Shown: positions 7,699 through 15,416 of the stretch, piece by piece
How positions within the stretch are numbered: the first letter of the stretch is position 1
Layout: each line of letters begins with the position of its first letter
Assembly (NCBI RefSeq): GCF_000684975.1
Contig: NZ_BAXZ01000013.1
Span: 10,744 to 74,743 of the forward strand
Origin: Paraburkholderia acidipaludis NBRC 101816
GTDB lineage: Bacteria; Pseudomonadota; Gammaproteobacteria; Burkholderiales; Burkholderiaceae
Reading direction: 5' to 3'
Length of the DNA stretch: 64,000 nucleotides
The notes under the pieces: model-generated
Seen by the model: the letters and a program-made list of their open reading frames with translations, nothing else
Told to the model about the DNA's origin: nothing
Databases searched by the model: none
Made by a program: the position numbers and the translations under genes

Positions 7699-9231
7699 TC
7701 AGACATGCGTGAGCGGAGCACGGTCGCGCGGCGGCGCGCCCTGCGTTTCGCCCGGGTCGCGGCGCAGCGAGAGCGAGAGAATCGCTTCTTCGCTGTACCC
7801 GGCGGGCCGCAGTTCGCCGCGGATGCGCCCGTCGCCCATCACGAGAATGCGGTCGCACAGGCCGATCAGCTCCTGGTGCTCCGACGAGATCACGAGGACG
7901 GCCTTGCCGCGTTCGGCAAGCTGGTTGATGAGGGTGTAGATCTCGACTTTCGCGCCCACGTCCACGCCGCGCGTGGGCTCGTCCAGAATGATGAGATCGC
8001 CGTCGGCATGGAACCATTTCGCGAGCACGACTTTCTGCTGGTTGCCGCCCGAGAGCGTCGAGACGTCGGCGTCCATCGAGCGCGCCTTGATGCGCAGCGC
8101 GTCCATCAGCTGCGCGACACGGGCGCGCTCGCGCCCGAAGGCGAGAAAACCGCCCGGCGCGCTCACCGACTTGAGCGCCGCGAGCGTCGCATTGATGCGG
8201 ATCGGCATCCGGAGCACCGCCCCCTGGCCCTTGCGGTCCTCGGGCACGAAACCAATGCCCGCGCGCACCGCCGCCCGCGGCGAGCGGGCGTTCAGGCGCC
8301 GGCCCTTGAGTTCGACCGCGCCGGCCTCGGACCGGTCCGCGCCGAAGATCAGGCGCGCGACCTCGGTGCGTCCCGAGCCGATCAGCCCGCCGAGCCCCAC
8401 CACCTCGCCCGCGCGCACCTCGAACGAGACGCCGCGCACCGCGTTGCCGCGCGCCAGATCGCTCACCTTGAGCACGACGTCGCCGCGCGTGGCGTGCCGC
8501 TCGGGGAACAGCACCGAAAGCGGGCGACCAACCATCTTGCGGATCAGCTCATCGCGCGTGAGGTCGGCGGGCTTGACCGTGTCCACGCGCTTGCCGTCCT
8601 TGAGCACGGTGATGCGGTCCGCGATCGCGAACACTTCTTCGAGCCGGTGCGAGATGTAGACGATGCCCACGCCGCGCGCGCGCAGTCCACGCACGATTTC
8701 GAGCAGGCGCCCGGCGTCCGAGGGCGCGAGCGCGGCGGTCGGCTCGTCGAGCACGAGCAGCTTGAGCTCGCCGGAAAGCGCCTTGGCGATTTCGATCACC
8801 TGGCACTGCGCGGCGGACAGCGTGCCGACGAGCGCCGCCGGATCGATCTCGAAGCCGAGGCTTTCGATCAGCGCGCGCGCCTTCGCGCGCAGCGTGCGCC
8901 AGTCGATCATACGAGGCAGCGCGCCAAGAAAGACGTTCTCGGCCACCGAAAGATCGGGCGCAAGCGCCGTTTCCTGGTGAATCACGGCAATGCCCTCGGC
9001 CAGCGCCGCGTGCGGATTGTGCAGCACCATCTCGCGCCCCTCCACGCGAATCGTGCCGGCATCGGGCTGATGGCCGCCGCCGATCACGCGCATGAGCGTC
9101 GATTTGCCCGCGCCGTTTTCGCCGACGAGCGCATGCACTTCGCCGCTTTTCACGTCGAAGTCGATGTTCTCGATCGCATGAATGCCGCCGAAGCGTTTTT
9201 CGATGCCCGTGAGCGCGATGAACGGAATCAT
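7699..9231 (-). CDS. Ribose-type sugar ABC transporter ATPase (two NBDs)
   Basis: A 510-residue RbsA-like protein with two fused nucleotide-binding domains. The N-terminal domain has Walker A 'GENGAGKST', signature 'LSAAQCQ' and Walker B 'LLVLDEPTAAL'. The C-terminal domain has the degenerate P-loop 'GGLIGSGRTE' usual for this family, signature 'LSGGNQQK' and 'LIILDEPTRGVD'. The ATG at 9231 follows GGAGGACG and gives the typical start 'MIPFIALTGIEKRFGG'; a longer frame to 9297 lacks this. It energises uptake with the neighbouring permease and binding protein. Confidence 0.93.
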   Translation of the reverse strand: MIPFIALTGIEKRFGGIHAIENIDFDVKSGEVHALVGENGAGKSTLMRVIGGGHQPDAGTIRVEGREMVLHNPHAALAEGIAVIHQETALAPDLSVAENVFLGALPRMIDWRTLRAKARALIESLGFEIDPAALVGTLSAAQCQVIEIAKALSGELKLLVLDEPTAALAPSDAGRLLEIVRGLRARGVGIVYISHRLEEVFAIADRITVLKDGKRVDTVKPADLTRDELIRKMVGRPLSVLFPERHATRGDVVLKVSDLARGNAVRGVSFEVRAGEVVGLGGLIGSGRTEVARLIFGADRSEAGAVELKGRRLNARSPRAAVRAGIGFVPEDRKGQGAVLRMPIRINATLAALKSVSAPGGFLAFGRERARVAQLMDALRIKARSMDADVSTLSGGNQQKVVLAKWFHADGDLIILDEPTRGVDVGAKVEIYTLINQLAERGKAVLVISSEHQELIGLCDRILVMGDGRIRGELRPAGYSEEAILSLSLRRDPGETQGAPPRDRAPLTHV

Positions 9232-9300
9232 GGAACGTCCTCCATCCGGACGGGCGCGCGCCGCACCTCGGCAGCACGCGCGATCGTCCTGAAACAAGGC

Positions 9301-10278
9301 CTAGAAAATCGCCTTCGGGTTGTAGTACTTGTCGACGTTGCTCTTCGAAATCGCCACCGGCGGTGTGTACGAGAGCTTCGGCACGCTCACGGCCTGGCCC
9401 TCGGCGGCCTTCATGCCGATGTCGACGGCCGTGCGCGCGACGAGCGCCGGGTCGTTGAGCGCGGTCACGCCGTACTTGCCCTGCTTGATGAGCGCGAGCG
9501 CTTCCTTCTGGCCATCCGCGGCCGCCACGAGCGTGATGCCCTGGCGGTTCGCGCTCTCGATCGCGCGCCGCGCGCCGAGCACCATGCTGTCGTTTTCGCC
9601 GAGCACCATGTTGATGTCCTTGTTGGCGACGAGCAGATCCTCCATCGCCTTCAGGCCGCCTTCGTCGGACCAGTTGCCCCAGCCCTGGCCGACGATCTGC
9701 ACGTCGGCCTTGCCGGTCTTTTCGAGCTGCGCTTCGATGATGCCGTCGAGCACGCCGTCGCGGCGTTCCTTGCCGACCGGATTGCCCTTCTCGCCCGAGA
9801 TCAGCGCGATCTTCAGCGGCTTGTCGCCCATGTTGTCGACGACCCAGCGGCCGACGAGCGCACCGTTCTGGCGATTCGACGACTGCACCAGCGTGAGGTA
9901 GTTGGCCTTCGGGTCAAGCGTGCTGTCGATCACCACGACCTTCACGCCGGCCGCGCTGGCCGCGTTCACGGCGCCCACCAGCGCCTCCGGATCGGCGGGA
10001 TCGATGATCAGCACCTTCACGCCGCGCGTAACGAGATCCTCCACGTCGGCGATCTGCTTTTGCATCTTGCCCTGCGCGTCCGCGACGATCACGTCGGCGC
10101 CCAGCTCGGTCGCCCGGGCCTTGGCAGACTCCATCGCGGCCGCGAAGTACGGTGCGTTGAGCACCTTCATCGAAATGCCGACCTTGATCTTGTCCGCGGC
10201 GAACGCGGGCGCGGTGGCCACGATGCCAGCCGCGGCGAGCGCGGCGGCGCACATCAGCTTCTGCATGAAACGCGACAT
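9301..10278 (-). CDS. Periplasmic sugar-binding protein, ribose/Peripla_BP_4 type
   Basis: A 325-residue RbsB-family protein with a Sec signal peptide ('LMCAAALAAAGIVATAPAFA', cut after about residue 27). The mature part has 'IKVGISMKVLNAPYFAAAMESA', 'LITRGVKVLIIDPADPEAL'-type hinge sequence, 'LVQSSNRQNGALVGRWV' and 'TALNDPALVARTAVDIGMKA'. The ATG at 10278 follows AGGAGGAGAC. It is the first gene of the ABC set (9301 to 6655), 73 bases downstream of the FAD oxidase. Specificity is unknown; the neighbouring kinase, isomerase and dehydrogenases suggest a monosaccharide or polyol. Confidence 0.92.
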   Translation of the reverse strand: MSRFMQKLMCAAALAAAGIVATAPAFAADKIKVGISMKVLNAPYFAAAMESAKARATELGADVIVADAQGKMQKQIADVEDLVTRGVKVLIIDPADPEALVGAVNAASAAGVKVVVIDSTLDPKANYLTLVQSSNRQNGALVGRWVVDNMGDKPLKIALISGEKGNPVGKERRDGVLDGIIEAQLEKTGKADVQIVGQGWGNWSDEGGLKAMEDLLVANKDINMVLGENDSMVLGARRAIESANRQGITLVAAADGQKEALALIKQGKYGVTALNDPALVARTAVDIGMKAAEGQAVSVPKLSYTPPVAISKSNVDKYYNPKAIF

Positions 10279-10351
10279 GTCTCCTCCTGTTATCGATGTG
10301 TCACGCGGTAAAACGGCGCGTTGCGCGCGGGTGCCGCGATGCGGCACCGGT

Positions 10352-11776
10352 TCATGACGCGAGCAACTTGCCGGGATTCAGGATGCCTAAAGGATCGAGC
10401 GCGGTCTTCACCGCGCGCATTGCGGCGAGTTCGGCGGGGCTGCGCGAGAGCGCGAGCACCTCCAGCTTCTTGGTGCCGATGCCGTGCTCCGCGGATACCG
10501 AGCCGCCCATCTCGCCCGTCACGCCATAGACCGTGCGCTTGACTTCGGCGGCGGCGCTCGCGGGCCAGTCCGGCTGCTGCACGACGATGTGCAGATTGCC
10601 GTCGCCCAGATGGCCGTAGATCAGGATCGTGGCGTCGGGCCATTGCGCGCGCAGGCGTTCGTCGCAGCGGCGCGCGGCCTCGCCCACGTCGGCAATCGAA
10701 AAGCTCACGTCGAACGAAACGCGCCCCGGGATCAGGCGGCCGTACTCGCCGGGCGCATCGCGGATCGCCCAGAACGCCGCGGCCTGGCTTTCGTTGGTCG
10801 CGAGCGCGGCGTCTTCGAGCGTGCCGGCTTCGAGCATCGCGGCCAGAAACGCTTCGAAGGCGTCGTTCTGGCTTTCGGGATCGGCGCCGCTGCTTTCGAG
10901 CAGCACGTAGAACGCGTGGCGGCCCGCGAGCGGCGCGCGCAGTTCGGGCAGGCGCGAGAGCACGAAGTCGTAGTAGCCCGGCCACATCACTTCGAAGGCC
11001 GAAACACCGGCAGGCAGGCGCTCCTGGGCGAGGCGCAGCAGCGTCGTGACGCTCGCGTAGTCGGGCACGCCGCACCATGCGGTGGAGACGGCGCGCGGCT
11101 TCGGGCGCAGCCGCAGCACCGCGCGCGTGATCACGCCGAGCGTGCCTTCGCTGCCGATCAGCAGATTGCGCAGATCGTAGCCCGTGTTGTTCTTGATCAT
11201 CTTGCGCAGGCCGCCGACCACGCTGCCGTCCGCGAGCACGGCTTCGACGTCGAGCGCCTGTTCGCGCATCATCCCGTAACGGATCACGCGGTTGCCGCCC
11301 GCGTTGGTCGCGAGGTTGCCGCCAATGGTCGCGCTGCCGCGCGCCCCCAGATCGAGCGGAAACATGAAGCCCGCGGCGTCGGCGGCTTCCTGCACGGTCT
11401 GCAGCGGGACGCCCGCCTGCACCGTCATGGTGGCGCTCACCGGATCGATCTCCTCGATCGCATTCATCAGTTCGAGGCTCAGCGCCACTTCGCCGCCCAG
11501 CAGACACGCGCCGCCCGCCAGCCCGCTCAGCCCGCCCTGGGTCACCACCGGCTGGGCGTGCGCATGGCAGATGCGCAGCGCCGTGGCCACCTGCCCGGTC
11601 GTGCGCGGACGCACGAGCGCAATGGGCTCCGCGCACGGCATGCGGCTCGAGTCCGCGTGGCGGCGGCCGGCGAACTCCGCCGGCAGGCTCACCACGCTCG
11701 CGCCCAGCGCCTCGCGCAATGCTTCCACCACAGGCGCGCCTGCCGCGGCGCACGCCGGAAGAGGGCTCTCTTGCAT
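10352..11776 (-). CDS. FAD-linked oxidase, GlcD/D-2-hydroxyacid dehydrogenase type
   Basis: A 474-residue two-domain flavoprotein with an FAD_binding_4 domain at about 40-215 ('PVVTQGGLSGLAGGA', 'GARGSATIGGNLATNAGG', 'LLIGSEGTLGVITRAVL') and an FAD-oxidase C-terminal domain ending 'VSAEHGIGTKKLE'. Family members oxidise 2-hydroxyacids such as glycolate, D-lactate or D-2-hydroxyglutarate. No GlcE/GlcF partners are present, so it probably passes electrons through another acceptor. It is the first gene of the leftward arm, read from the divergent promoter region. In this setting it could oxidise an aldonate-like or 2-hydroxyacid intermediate; that is inference. Confidence 0.88.
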   Translation of the reverse strand: MQESPLPACAAAGAPVVEALREALGASVVSLPAEFAGRRHADSSRMPCAEPIALVRPRTTGQVATALRICHAHAQPVVTQGGLSGLAGGACLLGGEVALSLELMNAIEEIDPVSATMTVQAGVPLQTVQEAADAAGFMFPLDLGARGSATIGGNLATNAGGNRVIRYGMMREQALDVEAVLADGSVVGGLRKMIKNNTGYDLRNLLIGSEGTLGVITRAVLRLRPKPRAVSTAWCGVPDYASVTTLLRLAQERLPAGVSAFEVMWPGYYDFVLSRLPELRAPLAGRHAFYVLLESSGADPESQNDAFEAFLAAMLEAGTLEDAALATNESQAAAFWAIRDAPGEYGRLIPGRVSFDVSFSIADVGEAARRCDERLRAQWPDATILIYGHLGDGNLHIVVQQPDWPASAAAEVKRTVYGVTGEMGGSVSAEHGIGTKKLEVLALSRSPAELAAMRAVKTALDPLGILNPGKLLAS

Positions 11777-11859
11777 GCTTGCCTCCTGCTTTTTCCTGGG
11801 ACGCTCCAGTTAGTCGCAGAGCGTAGGTTATTTGAACTGTAACGATAGTAACACTTCTA

Positions 11860-11894
11860 TTTACTGAGTGAAAACAGCGAAATACCTCGGTAAA
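11860..11894. promoter_or_regulatory. Inverted repeat in divergent sugar-operon promoter region
   Basis: TTTACTGAG (11860-11868) and CTCGGTAAA (11886-11894) form 9-bp arms with one mismatch and a 17-base spacer. The site lies between two divergent operons and is AT-richer than its surroundings. It is a plausible operator for the linked RpiR regulator. Confidence 0.4.
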
Positions 11895-11900
11895 AACCCG

Positions 11901-11926
11901 TATAGTCGTTTGTTTCACAAACTATA
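11901..11926. promoter_or_regulatory. Second dyad in divergent promoter region (candidate RpiR operator)
   Basis: TATAGT-cg-TTTG at 11901-11912 mirrors CAAACTATA at 11918-11926, with a two-base bulge in one arm. The inner part GTTTG-TTTCA-CAAAC (11908-11922) is perfect. It lies about 60 bases before the rightward operon start, where repressor binding would block both directions. Confidence 0.4.
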
Positions 11927-11988
11927 TCATCGCAAACACTAACGTTTAGAAAACTGCACGAACCTGATCTTCGAGGGAGATGAAAGCG

Positions 11989-12633
11989 ATGCAATGGCCC
12001 GAACCGCGTTCGTTCGACGTGGATCTGGCGACCGGCCTGATGGCCGGCACCGATTCGCACTACCAGAAACGCCTTGGCGATCTCGCCGGGCTTTACGCCG
12101 ACACGCGCGCATTCGAGGCGCTCGCCGCCTCGCGCGGCGACGAGGTCGTTTATGAAGTCACGGATCACCGGCCCAACGCGAACCCGGGCGACCTCATCAC
12201 GGGTGTGACCCGCATGGGCGCGGGCAAGGTGGGCGACGAGTTCTTCATGACGCGCGGCCACATTCACGCGAACGTCGACCGCCCGGAGCTGTACTTCGGC
12301 CTCAAGGGCCATGGACTGATGCTGATGGAAGCGCCCGACGGCGAGACGCGCATCGTCGAGATCCGCGCGAACACGGTCTGCTACGTGCCGCCGCGCTGGA
12401 TCCACCGTTCCGTCAACCTCGGCGGGAGCGACTTCGTGATGCTGTTCTGCTACCCCGCCGACTCGGGCCAGGACTACGCCATCATCGAGCGCTCGAACGG
12501 CATGCGCACGCGCATCGTCGACGACGGCGCCGGAGGCTGGTGCAGCGTGCCCAATCCCGCCTGGCGCGCGCGCACGCGCACCGAGATCGACGCGCTCATT
12601 GCGTCTCACCCCGAAATGGAGCAGGCACGATGA
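11989..12633 (+). CDS. Cupin-type glucose-6-phosphate isomerase-like protein
   Basis: About 214 residues of the cupin PGI family (Pfam GPI), best known from archaea and some bacteria and unrelated to the usual Pgi. The metal-site motif is 'GDEFFMTRGHIH' with a following Glu ('DRPELYFGL') and a distal His ('VPPRWIHRSVNLG'). Counted from ATG 11980 these are H94, H96, E103 and H142. ATG 11989 is preferred because GAGGGAG is then correctly spaced; 11980 would start inside the ribosome site. It is the first gene of the rightward arm and overlaps the next gene by ATGA. It may isomerise a sugar phosphate other than G6P. Confidence 0.82.
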   Translation: MQWPEPRSFDVDLATGLMAGTDSHYQKRLGDLAGLYADTRAFEALAASRGDEVVYEVTDHRPNANPGDLITGVTRMGAGKVGDEFFMTRGHIHANVDRPELYFGLKGHGLMLMEAPDGETRIVEIRANTVCYVPPRWIHRSVNLGGSDFVMLFCYPADSGQDYAIIERSNGMRTRIVDDGAGGWCSVPNPAWRARTRTEIDALIASHPEMEQAR

Positions 12634-13598
12634 GCTACGCCGCCGCCACGAAACCCACCTTCTATTTCATCGGCGTGACCACCGCGCAGAGTTCGATCAT
12701 GCGCGTCTTCCCGGCGTGGGCGCGCCATCTCGGGCTCGGCGACGTCGAGATGAAAGGCATCGACTTCGCACCGCACGCGAACCCCGAGGCCTATCGCGAA
12801 GCGGTGGAGTTCATCCGCCGCGATCCGCTCTCGCTCGGCGCGCTCGTCACCACGCACAAGATCGACCTGTACGCGGCGTGCGGGGATCTCTTCGACGAGA
12901 TCGACACGCATGCGCGCGTCATGGGCGAAACGAGCTGTCTCTCGAAACGCGACGGCAAGTTCGTATGCCACGCGAAAGATCCCATCACGTCGGGCTTCGC
13001 GCTCGACGGCTTCCTGCCGCCGGAGCATTTCACGCGCACCGGCGCCGAAGTGTTTTCGATGGGTGCGGGCGGCTCGACCATCGCGCTCACGTGGCACCTG
13101 ATGCAGCAAAGCCGCGGCGCGAACCGGCCCTCGCGCGTGATCGTCTCGAACCGCTCGGGCGCGCGCCTCGAGGAAATCGCGCGCATTCACCGCGAACTCG
13201 ATCTGGGCGTGCCGTGCGAGTACGTGATCGCGCCCCACCCCGAGGACAACGACGCCGTGCTTGCGCGCCTCAAGCCGGGCGCGCTCGTGATCAACGCAAC
13301 CGGACTCGGCAAGGACGCGCCGGGTTCGCCGCTCACGGACGCGGCGCGCTTTCCCGAGCGCGCCATCGCCTGGGATCTCAACTATCGCGGCAATCTCGTG
13401 TTCCTCGACCAGGCGCGCGCGCAGCAGGACGCGCGGCGCCTGCAGGTCGAGGACGGCTGGACCTATTTCATTTACGGCTGGACTCGGGTGATGGCCGAGG
13501 TGTTTCATATCGACATTCCGACGCACGGCCCGGCTTTCGATGAAATCTGCCGGATCGCCGCCGCGGCGGGCAAACCGCAGCCGGCGCAGTCGGCATAA
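12630..13598 (+). CDS. Shikimate dehydrogenase (AroE)-like NAD(P) oxidoreductase
   Basis: 322 residues with AroE architecture. The N-terminal substrate domain contains 'GALVTTHKIDLY', where the Lys corresponds to the catalytic Lys of shikimate dehydrogenase. The Rossmann domain has 'SMGAGGSTIALTWHL', 'IVSNRSGARLEEI' and 'LVINATGLGKD'. The SxS shikimate-carboxylate motif is replaced by 'TTAQSS', so the substrate is probably not shikimate. The ATG at 12630 overlaps the upstream TGA by 4 bases, suggesting translational coupling to the cupin isomerase. It likely oxidises a cyclitol or sugar-derived compound in this pathway. Confidence 0.78.
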   Translation: MSYAAATKPTFYFIGVTTAQSSIMRVFPAWARHLGLGDVEMKGIDFAPHANPEAYREAVEFIRRDPLSLGALVTTHKIDLYAACGDLFDEIDTHARVMGETSCLSKRDGKFVCHAKDPITSGFALDGFLPPEHFTRTGAEVFSMGAGGSTIALTWHLMQQSRGANRPSRVIVSNRSGARLEEIARIHRELDLGVPCEYVIAPHPEDNDAVLARLKPGALVINATGLGKDAPGSPLTDAARFPERAIAWDLNYRGNLVFLDQARAQQDARRLQVEDGWTYFIYGWTRVMAEVFHIDIPTHGPAFDEICRIAAAAGKPQPAQSA

Positions 13599-13692
13599 CC
13601 GGCCCGCGCCACGCCGGCGGATACGCCGCCGCAGCAGCCGGTCGCGTGAACGCGGGCGGGCGCACTCATCCACTCCATTCGAAGGACCGACG

Positions 13693-14466
13693 ATGTATCT
13701 CGACAAATTCCGGCTGGACGGCAAGCTCGCCGTGGTGACGGGCGCCGCGCGCGGGATCGGCTTCGCGATTGCCGATGCGCTCGCGCAGGCCGGCGCGCGC
13801 GTGGTGCTCACCGACATGCACCAGGGCGCGCTCGACGAAGCCGTAAGCAAGCTCGCGGCGGCGGGCGCGCAGGTCGAAGGCGAACGGCTCGACGTCACCG
13901 ACGCGGCCGCCGTGCAGCGCGTGCACGACGCCTTGATCGCGCGCCACGGCCGCGTGGACGTGCTCGTGAACAACGCGGGCATCGCCATCTCGAACCATCC
14001 CGCGGAAACCATGACCGACGAGGTCTGGGACCGCGTGATCGACGTGAATCTCAACGGCGTGTTCCGCTGCTGCCGCGCGTTCGGCAAGAGCATGCTGGAG
14101 CGCGGCGCGGGCAGCATCGTGAACGTAGGCTCGATGTCGGGCTTCATCGTGAACCGGCCGCAGGAGCAGGCGAACTACAACGCGTCGAAGGCGGGCGTGC
14201 ATCACCTCACGCGCTCGCTCGCCGCCGAATGGGGCGCGCGCGGCGTGCGCGTGAACGCGGTCGCGCCCACCTACATCGATACGGAGATGAACAAGTACGT
14301 CTACGAGAACGAGGAGATGTACCGCCACTGGGTCGGCGGCACGCCGATGAACCGGCTTGGCCGCGTGGACGAAGTGGCCTCGGTCGTGCTCTTTCTCGCC
14401 AGCGAGGCCGCGAGCCTGATGACGGGCTCGATCGTGCTCGCCGACGGCGGCTACGTGTGCTGGTAA
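13693..14466 (+). CDS. SDR-family oxidoreductase
   Basis: 257 residues. Rossmann motif 'TGAARGIGFAIADAL', 'NNAGIAIS', 'NVGSMSGFIVN' and catalytic 'YNASK'. The C-terminus is 'GSIVLADGGYVCW'. The ATG at 13693 follows GAAGGA. It is 94 bases after the AroE-like gene and two bases before the metallo-hydrolase start, so the genes are co-transcribed. It resembles sugar-alcohol and gluconate-type dehydrogenases; substrate unknown. Confidence 0.87.
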   Translation: MYLDKFRLDGKLAVVTGAARGIGFAIADALAQAGARVVLTDMHQGALDEAVSKLAAAGAQVEGERLDVTDAAAVQRVHDALIARHGRVDVLVNNAGIAISNHPAETMTDEVWDRVIDVNLNGVFRCCRAFGKSMLERGAGSIVNVGSMSGFIVNRPQEQANYNASKAGVHHLTRSLAAEWGARGVRVNAVAPTYIDTEMNKYVYENEEMYRHWVGGTPMNRLGRVDEVASVVLFLASEAASLMTGSIVLADGGYVCW

Positions 14467-14468
14467 GC

Positions 14469-15383
14469 ATGAGCGCCGCGCCTCTTTCCATCGACGTCGA
14501 AACCTTCGAGATGCCGCTCGCGGCGCGTCTCGCGGCGCCGCGCGCGCATGCGCCGGTCGCCGCCGGCGAAGTGGCGCTCTACTGGCTCGGCCAGGCGGGT
14601 TTCGTGATCGAGGGCGCGGGCTTGCGCCTGCTGATCGATCCGTATCTCTCCGATTCGCTCGCGCGCAAGTACCGCGGCACGCATTATCCGCACGAGCGCA
14701 TGATGGCCGCGCCGATCGCGCCCGAGGACTTCGACCGCGTCGACCTCGTGTTCTGCACGCACCGCCACACCGACCACATGGACCCCGACACGCTGCAGCC
14801 GCTCGCGCGGCGTTTTCCGCAACTGCGTTTCGTGGTGCCCGCGGCCACGCTCGACGAAGCGGTGAAGCGCTGCGGCGTGGATGCCGCGCGCCTGATCGCC
14901 GTCGATGCGGGCGAGCGCGTAAGGCCGCTGGCCGGTGCGCCGGACCTGAGCGTCGCGCCGCTCGCCTCGGCGCACGAGACGCTCGACACCGATGCGCAGG
15001 GGCGCCACCCCTGGCTGGGCTACGTGATCGAAATCGCCGGCGTGCGCCTCTATCATTCGGGCGACTGCGTGCCGTATGCGGGGCTCGCCGAGCGCGTTGC
15101 CGCGCTCGCGCCGCATCTGGCGCTGCTGCCCGTGAACGGGCGCGACGCCGAGCGCGGCGGCCACGGCGTGCCGGGCAACTTTACGCTCGACGAAGCGGTG
15201 ACGCTCGCGAAGGACGCGGGCGTGCGCGCGATGATCGCGCATCATCATGGCCTCTTCGACTTCAACACGATCGCGCCGGACGAGATCGACGCGCGCATCG
15301 CCGGGGAGCTCGGCGCGCTGGCGCTCTACCGCGCGCGCACCCAATGCGCGTGGCGCGTGCGCGCCCGTGCGGGCAGCGCCTGA
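14469..15383 (+). CDS. Metallo-beta-lactamase-fold hydrolase, UlaG-like
   Basis: 304 residues. The metal motif HxHxDH is 'THRHTDHMD' (H98, H100, D102, H103). Other family features are 'YWLGQAGFVIEG', 'LLIDPYLSDS', 'LYHSGDCVPY' and 'IAHHHGLFDFN'. UlaG is the L-ascorbate-6-phosphate lactonase of E. coli, and relatives open lactones or cleave phosphoester-like bonds. Between an SDR that could make a lactone and a sugar kinase, a lactonase role is reasonable but unproven. The ATG lies two bases after the preceding stop. Confidence 0.78.
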   Translation: MSAAPLSIDVETFEMPLAARLAAPRAHAPVAAGEVALYWLGQAGFVIEGAGLRLLIDPYLSDSLARKYRGTHYPHERMMAAPIAPEDFDRVDLVFCTHRHTDHMDPDTLQPLARRFPQLRFVVPAATLDEAVKRCGVDAARLIAVDAGERVRPLAGAPDLSVAPLASAHETLDTDAQGRHPWLGYVIEIAGVRLYHSGDCVPYAGLAERVAALAPHLALLPVNGRDAERGGHGVPGNFTLDEAVTLAKDAGVRAMIAHHHGLFDFNTIAPDEIDARIAGELGALALYRARTQCAWRVRARAGSA

Positions 15384-15416
15384 ACTTCGGGACTCCCCAC
15401 GATGGGAGAAGCAAAC

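Noticed and set aside
5672..8017. A 781-codon minus frame that would fuse the RpiR regulator to sequence overlapping the ABC permease
   Set aside because: Only the last 285 codons match RpiR and have a ribosome site at GTG 6529. The rest is the permease gene read out of frame.
7705..10311. An 868-codon plus-strand open frame antisense to the ABC ATPase and binding-protein genes
   Set aside because: It is His/Arg/Ala-rich shadow sequence of a GC3-biased gene. The minus strand has full family motifs.
12630..13598. True shikimate dehydrogenase (AroE)
   Set aside because: Substrate SxS motif missing, and it sits inside a sugar operon. Kept as AroE-like only.
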